NCBI GenBank assembly: GCA_902384935.1
Contig: CABMDO010000020.1
Span: 1-64,000 of the forward strand
DNA length: 64,000 bases
Direction of reading: 5' to 3'
DNA from: Candidatus Norongarragalina meridionalis
Lineage (GTDB): Archaea; Micrarchaeota; Micrarchaeia; Norongarragalinales; Norongarragalinaceae
Below are positions 45,777-53,865 of the stretch, piece by piece. The position numbers were made by a program, and so were the translations under genes. Every line of letters begins with the position of its first letter. Within the stretch, counting starts at the first letter, position 1. The notes beneath the pieces are model-generated. The model was given only the letters and a program-made list of their open reading frames with translations, was not told the DNA's origin and ran no database searches.

Positions 45777-46859
45777 ATGATACCCCTCATCAAGCCCGAA
45801 GTGGGCGAGGAAGAAATCGAGGCGATCCGCGCCGTTTTCCAAAGCGGGCATATAGCGCAGGGTCCGACCACGAAAAAGTTCGAGGGGCTGTTCGCGCAGT
45901 ACGTGGGCGCGAAGCACGCTTCGGCGACTACTTCTTGCACCGCCGCCCTTCACCTGTCGGTATGCGCGCTGGGAATCGGAAGAGGCGACGAAGTAATCGT
46001 CCCTTCCTTTACGTTCCCCGCATCGGCGAACGCGGTTGCGCTGCAGGGAGCGACGCCCGTGTTCTGCGACATCGACGTGAAAACGTTCAACGTCGACGTG
46101 AAAAGCGCGGAGTCGGTCGTAACGGAACGCACCAAGGCGATAATGCCGATTCATCTTTTCGGGCAGTCGGCGGACATGGGCGGCGTAATGCGCTTTGCGA
46201 AGAAGCATAACCTGCGCGTAATCGAGGACGCGGCGAATTCCATGGGCACTTTTTACGAGAAAAAACACGTGGGAACAATCGGCGACTTCGGCTGCTTCTC
46301 GTTCCATCCGCGAAAGATACTCACTACGGGCGAAGGCGGAATGCTCACGGCCGAGGACGACGCGCTTGCCGCGATGGCGGCGTCGCTGAAGGACCACGGA
46401 AAGGACGAGACTGGCACGAAGTTCGTGCGTGCGGGCTTCAATTATCGGATGAGCGACATCCTCGCCGCAATAGGAATCGTGCAGCTGAACAAACTCGACG
46501 CTACTATAAAGAGGCGCAAGCAGCTCGCAGAACGCTACTCGCAGCTGCTCGAAGGCGCTTCGGGCATCACTCCGCCGCATCATCCCGCCTATACGAATCA
46601 CACGTATCAGTCCTACGTCCTGCTGCTCGACGACGGCATCGACCGCGACGCGGTTATCCGCAAGACGAAGGAGAAAGGCGTGCAAACTCAGATAGGGACG
46701 TATGCCGTTCACCTCCAGCTCGCCTATCTTAAGAAAGGCGAATCGATTCCGAACGCCGAACGCGCGGACAGGCAGGCGCTCACGCTCCCGATGTACGGCG
46801 CGATGACCGACGCGGACCAGCAGCTCGTCGTGAAGACGCTCAAGGAGGCATTGAAATGA
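45777..46859 (+). CDS. DegT/DnrJ/EryC1 sugar aminotransferase
   Basis: 360 residues, PLP-dependent sugar aminotransferase. Motifs: Asp-Glu-Val-Ile-Val-Pro-Ser-Phe-Thr, Val-Ile-Glu-Asp-Ala-Ala-Asn-Ser, and PLP Lys in Phe-Ser-Phe-His-Pro-Arg-Lys-Ile-Leu-Thr-Thr-Gly-Glu-Gly-Gly. Converts a keto-sugar nucleotide to an amino sugar. It overlaps the WbpD-type acetyltransferase by four bases. Confidence 0.94.
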   Translation: MIPLIKPEVGEEEIEAIRAVFQSGHIAQGPTTKKFEGLFAQYVGAKHASATTSCTAALHLSVCALGIGRGDEVIVPSFTFPASANAVALQGATPVFCDIDVKTFNVDVKSAESVVTERTKAIMPIHLFGQSADMGGVMRFAKKHNLRVIEDAANSMGTFYEKKHVGTIGDFGCFSFHPRKILTTGEGGMLTAEDDALAAMAASLKDHGKDETGTKFVRAGFNYRMSDILAAIGIVQLNKLDATIKRRKQLAERYSQLLEGASGITPPHHPAYTNHTYQSYVLLLDDGIDRDAVIRKTKEKGVQTQIGTYAVHLQLAYLKKGESIPNAERADRQALTLPMYGAMTDADQQLVVKTLKEALK

Positions 46860-47443
46860 TAAGAACTCATCCAACAGCCGACGTTTCCCCGCAGGCGAAA
46901 ATAGGCGACGGCACGAACATCTGGAACCAGGCGCAGATTCGCGAGAACGCATTTATCGGGAAAAATTGCAACATAGGAAAGGATGTCTACATAGATTTCG
47001 ATGTCCAAATCGGCAACAACGTCAAAATTCAAAATGGCGTGTCCATATATCACGGCGTCGTAATCGAAGACAACGTGTTCATGGGGCCGCACTGCATCAC
47101 CACCAACGACATGTTTCCGCGCTCGTGGATTTCGGAGTTCGCGGTGCACAAGACGCTGATAAAGAAGGGGGCTTCCGTAGGCGCGGGTGCGATACTCGTC
47201 TGCGGTATCACCGTGGGCGAATACGCGATGATAGGCGCGGGCGCCGTCGTGACGAAGGACGTGCCCGCATACTCGCTCGTCGTGGGCAACCCCGCGCGCA
47301 CAATCGGATTCGTGTGCAAGTGCGGACAGCGCGTTTCCGAAGGCGTGAAGGAAGGGAACAGCGTCCTGTTTAAATGCGCGAAATGCGGCGAGAAGACCGC
47401 GGTTCCATACGAAACATACGAAAAGGTGCAATCCAAGAAATGA
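46856..47443 (+). CDS. WbpD-type sugar N-acetyltransferase with zinc ribbon
   Basis: 195 residues. Left-handed beta helix (residues about 5-145) closely patterned on WbpD/WlbB, which acetylate the 3-amino group of UDP-2-acetamido-3-amino-2,3-dideoxyglucuronate: Ile-Trp-Asn-Gln-Ala-Gln-Ile-Arg-Glu-Asn-Ala and Cys-Ile-Thr-Thr-Asn-Asp near the active site. A C-terminal Cys-x-Cys...Cys-x-x-Cys ribbon (about 153-180) occurs in many relatives. ATGA overlaps on both sides place it between two aminotransferases. Confidence 0.92.
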   Translation: MIRTHPTADVSPQAKIGDGTNIWNQAQIRENAFIGKNCNIGKDVYIDFDVQIGNNVKIQNGVSIYHGVVIEDNVFMGPHCITTNDMFPRSWISEFAVHKTLIKKGASVGAGAILVCGITVGEYAMIGAGAVVTKDVPAYSLVVGNPARTIGFVCKCGQRVSEGVKEGNSVLFKCAKCGEKTAVPYETYEKVQSKK

Positions 47444-48501
47444 TTCCCATTGCTAAACCCGTCATAGGCGACGAAGAAATCGAGGAGGTAACGCGCGTCC
47501 TGCGCTCCGGCATGCTGACGCAGGGGCCTGCCGTGAAAGATTTCGAGGAATCGCTCGCGAAATACCACGGCTACAAGCACTGCATCGCGGTTTCCAGCGG
47601 TACGGCGGCATTGCACGTCGCACTGCTTTCGCTCGACATCCGTCCCGGGGACGAAGTAATCGTGCCCGACTTTACATTCATTGCTACGGCGAACGCGCCC
47701 CGCTTTATCAACGCTAAACCTGTTTTCGTAGACGTGAACCCGAAAACGTTCAACATCGACGCCCACGCCATAAAGAAGGCGATCACGCCAAAGACGAAGG
47801 CGATTATTCCAGTCTCGCTATACGGGCAGGCATACGACGTCGACGCATTGCGCGAAGTCGCTGACAAGCATTCCCTCGCAATCGTCTCGGATAACTGCCA
47901 AGCAATAGGCGCATCGTTCAACGGTTCCCGGAATTTCAAGGACGACTTCCTTACTTTTTCATTTTATCCGACGAAGAACCTTACTACCGCGGAAGGCGGA
48001 GCGCTGCTTACCGACAACGACGCTCACGCCGAGGAAGCTCGCTTGTGGCGCAATATCGGGCAGAAAAGCAAGTACGAATACGTCCATCTCGGCTACAATT
48101 TGCGCATGAGCAGCGTTCACGCAGCCATAGGGCTCGCGCAGTTGCGAAAGTTGGATAAAATGACCGAACAGCGCAGGAACAACGCGAAAATGCTGGACGA
48201 AATGCTCGCCGATTACGTGGAAATCCCGTTCGTGGATCCGCGCTGCAGGCACGTGTACCACCAGTACACGATTAAAACCAAGAAGCGCGACGCGCTTCAA
48301 AAACACCTGACGGAAAAGGGCGTCGGAAGCGGCGTCTATTATCCCATGCCGCTACACTCGCTTCCCACTTTCAACGCCCAGGCGTCGTGCCCCGAAACGG
48401 AGAAGCTGTGCGCGGAAGTCCTTTCGTTGCCGGTGCACCCGTCTCTGACTGAAGCGGACGTTCAAGCGGTAGCTGACGCAGTAAAGTCGTTCCCGCGCTG
48501 A
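47440..48501 (+). CDS. DegT aminotransferase, WbpE-like
   Basis: 353 residues from an ATG overlapping the WbpD-type stop. PLP-dependent sugar aminotransferase with Asp-Glu-Val-Ile-Val-Pro-Asp-Phe-Thr, Ser-Asp-Asn-Cys-Gln-Ala, and Phe-Ser-Phe-Tyr-Pro-Thr-Lys-Asn-Leu-Thr-Thr-Ala-Glu-Gly-Gly bearing the PLP Lys. Its linkage with WbpD suggests the WbpE reaction (3-amination of a UDP-3-keto-GlcNAcA). The WbpB dehydrogenase expected upstream is not seen in the window. Its stop abuts the convergent argS stop. Confidence 0.92.
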   Translation: MIPIAKPVIGDEEIEEVTRVLRSGMLTQGPAVKDFEESLAKYHGYKHCIAVSSGTAALHVALLSLDIRPGDEVIVPDFTFIATANAPRFINAKPVFVDVNPKTFNIDAHAIKKAITPKTKAIIPVSLYGQAYDVDALREVADKHSLAIVSDNCQAIGASFNGSRNFKDDFLTFSFYPTKNLTTAEGGALLTDNDAHAEEARLWRNIGQKSKYEYVHLGYNLRMSSVHAAIGLAQLRKLDKMTEQRRNNAKMLDEMLADYVEIPFVDPRCRHVYHQYTIKTKKRDALQKHLTEKGVGSGVYYPMPLHSLPTFNAQASCPETEKLCAEVLSLPVHPSLTEADVQAVADAVKSFPR

Positions 48502-50160
48502 TTACATTCTTTCGGGCGCGTTTATTCCGAGCAGCGCCAATCCCTGCTCAAGAACGAGCTGCGTCGCCTTGACTATCGCAAGCCGCTTTTCCTTCTCCGC
48601 GCCTTCCACGAAAAGCACGGGGCAATTAGCGTAAAAAGCGCTGAATTTCGACGCAACGGTAAGCAAGTAATCGCAGAGAACGTGCGGCTGCATGTTTCTC
48701 GCCGAATCCTCGCAAGTCTGGGGGAATTGCGCGAGTGCGGCGACGAGCGCCTTCTCGTGCTCTTCAAACTTCGCTTTCTCGGGCACGGCGGACTTCGTCT
48801 TCCCGGCTTTCTCCATTATTCCGTTCGTTCGCACGACGGTGTACTGCACGTACGCGCCGGTGAATCCTTCGAACGCGGTAACCGCCTTCGGGTCGAACAC
48901 GATGCTTTTCTCGGGAGTGACGCGAAGAACCGCGAACTTCAGCGAACCGAGCCCTATTTCCTCCGAGGTTTTCGCGGGATTAGTCGCATGCTCCCTTCCT
49001 TCGACTTCCTTCCGCGCAGCTGCGACGCATTCGTCGAGCACTTCGTCCAGAAGCAGCACCTTTCCTTCGCGCGTCGAGAGTTTCTCCATTCCCTGCAGGA
49101 ATATCAAGCCGAACCCAATGTGCTTCAATTCGTATTTGCGCCCCATCCTGCGCAGAGTTTCGAAAACCTGCTTGAAATGCAGATTCTGCTCGCTGGCGGT
49201 GACGTAGACGCATTCCTTGAAATGATGCTTCTTGAAGCGGTAGTCCGCGAGCGCGAGATCGCGCGTCGCGTAAAGAGTGGTGCCGTTCGAGCGCATTATC
49301 ACGTAATTCGGAAGAGTAGGCTCCAGCATCACCACGGTTTCGCCTTCGGCTTCCAAAACCGCGACGTCCTTCTTCACGGCTTCCGCCGCCGTCTTCTTGG
49401 CTTCGTCCACCAAGTCGCTGTCGTAAAGCTCTTCCTCGAACGAAACGCCCAGCCTTTTGTAAGCCGCATGAATCGGCGCGACGCTTATGCCGCGCACTTT
49501 TTTCAGCAAAACCGCAACGTCCTTCTCGCCGTTCTCCATCTTTTCGAGCGTGAGCCTCGCTTCCTCGGCGAGTTCCGGGTTTTTCTCGATGTCCTTGTGG
49601 ATGCGCACGTAGTATTCGAGCAAATCCTTCTCCGTCTTGATGTCCTTGGCGCCGAAATGCTTCAGCGCGGTCATGAGCATCGCGGTTTGCTTGCCCGCGT
49701 CGCAAAGATAGTTTGAACCGACGACTTTGGCGCCCTGGAACACGAGCAGTCGCTTTATCGCGTCGCCGAGAACGGTGGAGCGTATGTGCCCGATGTGCAG
49801 GGGTTTCCCGACGTTCGGGGAGGAGTAGTCGATGCAGACTACGTCTCCCTTGCGGGAAGAACCCTCGCCGAACCCTTTCTTGATTTCGGAAAGCGCGTCT
49901 TCGTAGAAAACGTCGGAAAACGTAAAGTTGACGAAGCCCGCCTGCGCGCCTACTTTCGAGAAAAAGCGCGGCGGTTTGACTTTTCCCGCCAATTCCTCGG
50001 CAATCGCCTGCGGGTTTTTCCCCTTTCCCTTGGCAATGGCGAAGCACGGGAACGCCAGGTCGCCGAATCCCTCGCGCGCCTTCGTTACGGAGGCGTCTTT
50101 CGCCCCTGCTTTTTCAAGAGCCGCCTCTGCCTCTTTCATCGCTTTCTGCAACGCGTTCAT
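48502..50160 (-). CDS. argS: Arginyl-tRNA synthetase
   Basis: 552 residues, class Ia. An N-terminal additional domain (about 1-100), His-Ile-Gly-His-Ile-Arg-Ser (HIGH) near 120, KMSKS-region variant Met-Glu-Lys-Leu-Ser-Thr-Arg-Glu-Gly, and the C-terminal DALR anticodon-binding domain with Tyr-Val-Gln-Tyr-Thr. Single gene, divergent from the presenilin homologue. Confidence 0.97.
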   Translation of the reverse strand: MNALQKAMKEAEAALEKAGAKDASVTKAREGFGDLAFPCFAIAKGKGKNPQAIAEELAGKVKPPRFFSKVGAQAGFVNFTFSDVFYEDALSEIKKGFGEGSSRKGDVVCIDYSSPNVGKPLHIGHIRSTVLGDAIKRLLVFQGAKVVGSNYLCDAGKQTAMLMTALKHFGAKDIKTEKDLLEYYVRIHKDIEKNPELAEEARLTLEKMENGEKDVAVLLKKVRGISVAPIHAAYKRLGVSFEEELYDSDLVDEAKKTAAEAVKKDVAVLEAEGETVVMLEPTLPNYVIMRSNGTTLYATRDLALADYRFKKHHFKECVYVTASEQNLHFKQVFETLRRMGRKYELKHIGFGLIFLQGMEKLSTREGKVLLLDEVLDECVAAARKEVEGREHATNPAKTSEEIGLGSLKFAVLRVTPEKSIVFDPKAVTAFEGFTGAYVQYTVVRTNGIMEKAGKTKSAVPEKAKFEEHEKALVAALAQFPQTCEDSARNMQPHVLCDYLLTVASKFSAFYANCPVLFVEGAEKEKRLAIVKATQLVLEQGLALLGINAPERM

Positions 50161-50198
50161 GAAAGGGTTTATTTATGCCGCGGCTTTTAATCGTAACC

Positions 50199-50966
50199 AT
50201 GCGCCGAGTTTCGCTCATGCTGCTGGTCGCTTTCATCGCGGCGCAGGCTATCGGCTTGCTCGCGGGATGGCACTTCGTGGCGCAGGAAGTAAGCGTGGTG
50301 GACAACCCCGCCGACATCGGCAACTCCCTCTTTCTCTTCGTATACATCCTCGTCGGCACAATCGTCATCCTCCTGCTCCTGAAATTTTACCACGGCAAGA
50401 AACTGTTCCTCCTCATCGAGTTGCTGTTGGAATTCTCCGCGATGCAGCTGTTCCTGAGCATGTTCGCCTCCGAGCTCGTCGCGCTCGTCGGCGCGGCGCT
50501 TATGCTCGGCATACGCCTGGGATTCCCGCAGGCGCGCGGCGCGTTCCTGCTGTTCGCGGCGTCCGTAGTCGGCGCACTTCTCGGCTCGTCCCTCGACATC
50601 ATCCCCGCGGTGATTCTCTCGCTCATGCTCGCGGGTTACGACGCAATCGCGGTTTTCGGCACGAAGCACATGGTGACGATGGCGAAGGGTTTGGACGAGC
50701 GGGGCGCGGCTTTCGCCGTATCCCTGAAACACAAGAAGGAAAGCATACAACTGGGCACTGGGGATTTCGTGATGCCGGTGCTGCTGAGCGTGTCGGCGCT
50801 TAAACTTTCGACGCTGGACGCCGTTTTCGTGGTATGCGGCGGTTTCGCGGGACTGCTGCTCATGATTTACGTGCTGGAAAGGCACAAGGGCTATTGGCCC
50901 GCGCTTCCGCCGATAGTCGGCGGCGCCCTGCTGTTTCTCCTCGTGCGCGTCGTTGCGCTTCCTTAA
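50199..50966 (+). CDS. Presenilin/signal-peptide-peptidase-type aspartyl protease
   Basis: 255 residues, about nine membrane helices. The two catalytic Asp motifs are present: Tyr-Asp (147-148) in Leu-Ala-Gly-Tyr-Asp and Gly-Thr-Gly-Asp (186-189), plus the Pro-Ala-Leu (234-236). It would cleave membrane segments such as remnant signal peptides. A TTTATTTA box near 50168 predicts a leaderless start at ATG 50199; ATG 50175 is an alternative start. Archaeal PSH proteases are its closest known type. Confidence 0.93.
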   Translation: MRRVSLMLLVAFIAAQAIGLLAGWHFVAQEVSVVDNPADIGNSLFLFVYILVGTIVILLLLKFYHGKKLFLLIELLLEFSAMQLFLSMFASELVALVGAALMLGIRLGFPQARGAFLLFAASVVGALLGSSLDIIPAVILSLMLAGYDAIAVFGTKHMVTMAKGLDERGAAFAVSLKHKKESIQLGTGDFVMPVLLSVSALKLSTLDAVFVVCGGFAGLLLMIYVLERHKGYWPALPPIVGGALLFLLVRVVALP

Positions 50967-50973
50967 TAAATAT
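50963..50973 (+). promoter_or_regulatory. TATA box of the aIF2-beta operon
   Basis: TTAATAAATAT is centred 26 bases before the ATG at 50994, predicting a leaderless mRNA for the initiation-factor operon. It overlaps the last codons of the presenilin homologue. Confidence 0.55.
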
Positions 50974-50993
50974 CCGCGACCAAATGATTGCCT

Positions 50994-51404
50994 ATGGCCG
51001 AAGAGTACGAAAAACTGCTTGAAAAGCTCTATTCAAACCTTCCCGCGAAACGGACGAGCGGGGAGCGTTTCGAGATACCAATAGCGGACTGCTTCCTTCA
51101 AGGCAGCAAAACCGTAATACGCAATTTCGGCGACATCTGCTCCCGTTTGCGAAGAACGCCCGAGGAACTCTCCAAATACCTGTTCAAGGAGCTCGCCACG
51201 CCCGGAACAATAGCGGGGCAGCAGCTCATCCTGCAGAGCAAGGTGAACCCGAGGCTCGTCAACGAAAAGCTGACGTCGTACTGCGAGATTTACGTTATTT
51301 GCCGCGAGTGCGGAAAGCCCGACACGCATCTGGACGCCGTTGACCGCAACGTGCGGATGCTCGTGTGCGAGGCGTGCGGAGCGAAGAAACCGGTGAGATT
51401 CTAA
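50994..51404 (+). CDS. Translation initiation factor aIF2 subunit beta
   Basis: 136 residues, ATG at 50994 (TTG at 50988 rejected). The central domain contains Thr-Val-Ile-Arg-Asn-Phe and Pro-Glu-Glu-Leu-Ser-Lys-Tyr-Leu-Phe-Lys-Glu-Leu-Ala-Thr-Pro-Gly; the C-terminal Zn ribbon has Cys-x-x-Cys at about 113-116 and 130-133. Works with aIF2 alpha and gamma to deliver initiator Met-tRNA. First gene of an operon with aIF1A. Confidence 0.95.
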   Translation: MAEEYEKLLEKLYSNLPAKRTSGERFEIPIADCFLQGSKTVIRNFGDICSRLRRTPEELSKYLFKELATPGTIAGQQLILQSKVNPRLVNEKLTSYCEIYVICRECGKPDTHLDAVDRNVRMLVCEACGAKKPVRF

Positions 51405-51406
51405 AT

Positions 51407-51733
51407 ATGTTCTTCTGGTACAACAGGGACGGCCCGCAGGACGGCGAGGAGATACGCCTGAGAATGCCCCGCAAGGGCGAGATATTCGGCGTCGTCGCGC
51501 AGCTGATGGGCGGCGCGCGCATGCGCGTGCAGTGCGCCGACGGGAAAGAACGCCTATGCCGCGTTCCCGGAAAAATCAAGCGCCAAATCTGGGTGAAGGA
51601 AGGGGACATCGTGCTTATCATGCCGTGGAGCGTCGAAGGCGACGCCAAGGCGGACATCGCTTACCGTTACACGCGCGTGCAAGTCGACGCGCTCAGGCGC
51701 AAGGGGCTGCTTCCGCAGATGCAACCGGTGTAA
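51407..51733 (+). CDS. Translation initiation factor aIF1A
   Basis: 108 residues from an ATG two bases after the aIF2-beta stop. OB-fold with Glu-Ile-Phe-Gly-Val-Val, Gly-Gly-Ala-Arg-Met-Arg-Val and Arg-Val-Pro-Gly-Lys-Ile, then Trp-Val-Lys-Glu-Gly-Asp and Tyr-Arg-Tyr-Thr, the usual IF1A pattern. Assists scanning-independent start selection on the small ribosomal subunit. Confidence 0.96.
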   Translation: MFFWYNRDGPQDGEEIRLRMPRKGEIFGVVAQLMGGARMRVQCADGKERLCRVPGKIKRQIWVKEGDIVLIMPWSVEGDAKADIAYRYTRVQVDALRRKGLLPQMQPV

Positions 51734-51735
51734 GC

Positions 51736-52308
51736 GTGAAACACGCGCGCTTCTACGCAGTCGTCGGATTCGTTTTTCTCGCGGTATGCTTCCTCGGATT
51801 CGTTTTTTTCCAATCCTTGGGCAGGGAAGCGCAGCTCCGCGCGTCGCTTGAATCCGAATCGCTAACCGCGTCGCTACGCGCCTCTCTCGAAGCCGCTGCA
51901 TGGCACGGCGGCTCTTACTACGGAAAGCTGTCGGGCTTCGACCGCAACGCCGTCGCGTTCATAAAATATCCCGACGCGTCGTATTGCGACTCGCTCGGTT
52001 TCCATGCTTCGAAAGAATGCTGGGTGATCTATCCCTCGTGGTTCAACAAAACCACCCGCGACTTCTATCCGTCCGAAGCGGGAAGAAGCGTGGTGCTCGT
52101 TTCGAGCATAGAAATCGACCCGTCGTGCGGAGCGGACAGGATATGCATCGCGGGAATCGGCGGCTGCAACGCCAGCTACGTCCCGATACCCGCACGAAGG
52201 GCGATAGGGTTCCGGCTTTTCGAATACGATTTGGACAACGGCGACGGGTTGCGCATAAAGGGCGACGGCGCGGGGAATATCGTTCTTTGCCGCGTCGCTA
52301 ACCCATGA
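51736..52308 (+). CDS. Small N-terminally anchored exterior protein
   Basis: 190 residues from a GTG two bases after the aIF1A stop. A hydrophobic helix (residues 7-27) leads into a charged helix and an exterior domain with six Cys, several in pairs. No family recognised. Co-transcription with initiation factors is by position only. Its end overlaps the convergent DedA-type gene by eleven bases. Confidence 0.75.
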   Translation: MKHARFYAVVGFVFLAVCFLGFVFFQSLGREAQLRASLESESLTASLRASLEAAAWHGGSYYGKLSGFDRNAVAFIKYPDASYCDSLGFHASKECWVIYPSWFNKTTRDFYPSEAGRSVVLVSSIEIDPSCGADRICIAGIGGCNASYVPIPARRAIGFRLFEYDLDNGDGLRIKGDGAGNIVLCRVANP

Positions 52309-52765
52309 AAATCCAGAGCTGCTGTCCGAACCACACCACCGCGGCGGTTTTTATGATTCGGGCGATAACTATCAGGACGAGAAACTTCTTCCAGTCCATC
52401 TCCAGCGTTCCCGCGGCTACTGGAATCAAATCGCCGACGAACGGAACCCACGGCGATACGACGAGCACGATGGAACCCCAACTCTTGAACCATCCTTCGG
52501 CTTTATGCTCGCCTTGCGGGTCACGCTTGACGAGGAAGGAATGGATGCCCTTGAGTCCGACATAGTAGTTGATGTACGCAGCGATTGTGGACGCCACCGT
52601 CACTACGGCGACTATGCTCCAGAAATCGAAATACTTCGACGCCAGCACGATAATGGGCTCGCTTGGGAACGGAAGGAGTGACGCGCTGAAGAACGCGACG
52701 ACGGCGAGTCCTGCCAAGCCGTACGTCTGCAGCACCGACACGCCGATGGCGACCAAGTCCACCAC
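52298..52765 (-). CDS. DedA/VTT-domain membrane protein (YqaA-like)
   Basis: 155 residues from a GTG start, about four membrane segments. Features of the SNARE-associated/VTT family: Leu-Leu-Pro-Phe-Pro-Ser-Glu-Pro, Gly-Gly-like turn replaced by Tyr-Tyr-Val-Gly, and Pro-Trp-Val-Pro-Phe-Val-Gly-Asp-Leu-Ile-Pro with downstream basic residues. Family members act in lipid scrambling or membrane homeostasis. Confidence 0.85.
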   Translation of the reverse strand: MVDLVAIGVSVLQTYGLAGLAVVAFFSASLLPFPSEPIIVLASKYFDFWSIVAVVTVASTIAAYINYYVGLKGIHSFLVKRDPQGEHKAEGWFKSWGSIVLVVSPWVPFVGDLIPVAAGTLEMDWKKFLVLIVIARIIKTAAVVWFGQQLWIFMG

Positions 52766-52814
52766 AAGAAACCAAGCGCCACTGTTATTAAATCGCTATC
52801 GCCCTAGAAGGATT

Positions 52815-53840
52815 ATGCGGATAAGATACGCGAAACGCGCGAACCCTCCAGCGTTTGCAGCCGAGGAGCTGGCGGTGCGGCGCGCGCGGTATCCTCGCAT
52901 CAAGGCGCGGCGCGCGTTCGAGTTCGCGCCGAACGCGGACAGGCGCAGGGCGCTTTCGCTCATCGAGAAGGGAAGGGTTGCGGATGCGGAATTCGTCCTG
53001 AAGGCGCTCGACAGCGACGACTACGTCCTCCGACGGGCGGGCGCCTACTTTCTGCACCGCACGCCGCTGCTCATGCTGCATCCCGAGTACGAGCCGAAGC
53101 TTAGGAAACTTCTCTCACATCCCGACCGCTACGTAGTTTTGGCGGCGGAAGACGCCATTTCGAACCTCCGCCCGATTCCCGAAAATCGCATCCCGTTCGG
53201 CACGAACGAGAAATTGCTGGGGAGCGCCGGCGGGCATCTTGCCGCCGGAGACATGGAGGTTCTCGGGGAACGACTGGGAAAAATCCGGGAGATAACGAAA
53301 CAGCTGCAAAAGGAGTTCGGCAAAAACTTCACGGGCGTCCTAGTGTTCGGCAGCACCAGCAAGGGATACGTCCGGGACGGCAGCGACCTGGATTACCGGA
53401 TTCTAGGAAGTCCCGCCGCACGCAGGCGCTTCCTCCAACTCGCGGAAACTAAGTCGCTGCTCCCGTACAGCGAGGAAAACAAGTACGACCATTGCCGCGG
53501 CTGGAAGAAGATAGGCGGCGCCTATGCATTGTTCACTGGCCTGTTCTTCGGAGACCGCGGGAAACTCCTGCAAATGCAGCGCAACGCAGTTTCGAGGCTC
53601 GACCAGAATAAATGGGAAGGCATCGCGGAACAGGTGGGCGACAGGGAAACGAACATAGGGGACGCATTTACCAGGATAGACGTGCCTGCATTTGCGGAGG
53701 AGCGGATTCGCAACGCGATTCGGCTCAACCGCGCACCGCCGACTCTGGCCGAGGTAAAGCTGATACTGAAGAGGCAGGCTAACGCAAGGATACGGTCACG
53801 CCGCAGGTTCGCCGGCCGGGCAACTGCGACAAACGCTTAA
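52815..53840 (+). CDS. Nucleotidyltransferase-fold protein
   Basis: 341 residues, ATG at 52815 after AGAAGGA. The N-terminal 120 residues are Arg-rich helices resembling HEAT units. A pol-beta-type nucleotidyltransferase signature follows: Val-Phe-Gly-Ser-Thr-Ser-Lys-Gly (179-180 Gly-Ser) with Ser-Asp-Leu-Asp (D191, D193). Could modify RNA, a protein or an antibiotic; substrate unknown. It precedes the gluzincin-TPR gene by 25 bases. Confidence 0.82.
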   Translation: MRIRYAKRANPPAFAAEELAVRRARYPRIKARRAFEFAPNADRRRALSLIEKGRVADAEFVLKALDSDDYVLRRAGAYFLHRTPLLMLHPEYEPKLRKLLSHPDRYVVLAAEDAISNLRPIPENRIPFGTNEKLLGSAGGHLAAGDMEVLGERLGKIREITKQLQKEFGKNFTGVLVFGSTSKGYVRDGSDLDYRILGSPAARRRFLQLAETKSLLPYSEENKYDHCRGWKKIGGAYALFTGLFFGDRGKLLQMQRNAVSRLDQNKWEGIAEQVGDRETNIGDAFTRIDVPAFAEERIRNAIRLNRAPPTLAEVKLILKRQANARIRSRRRFAGRATATNA

Positions 53841-53865
53841 ATCCCCGACGCTGCGTTAAATACTC

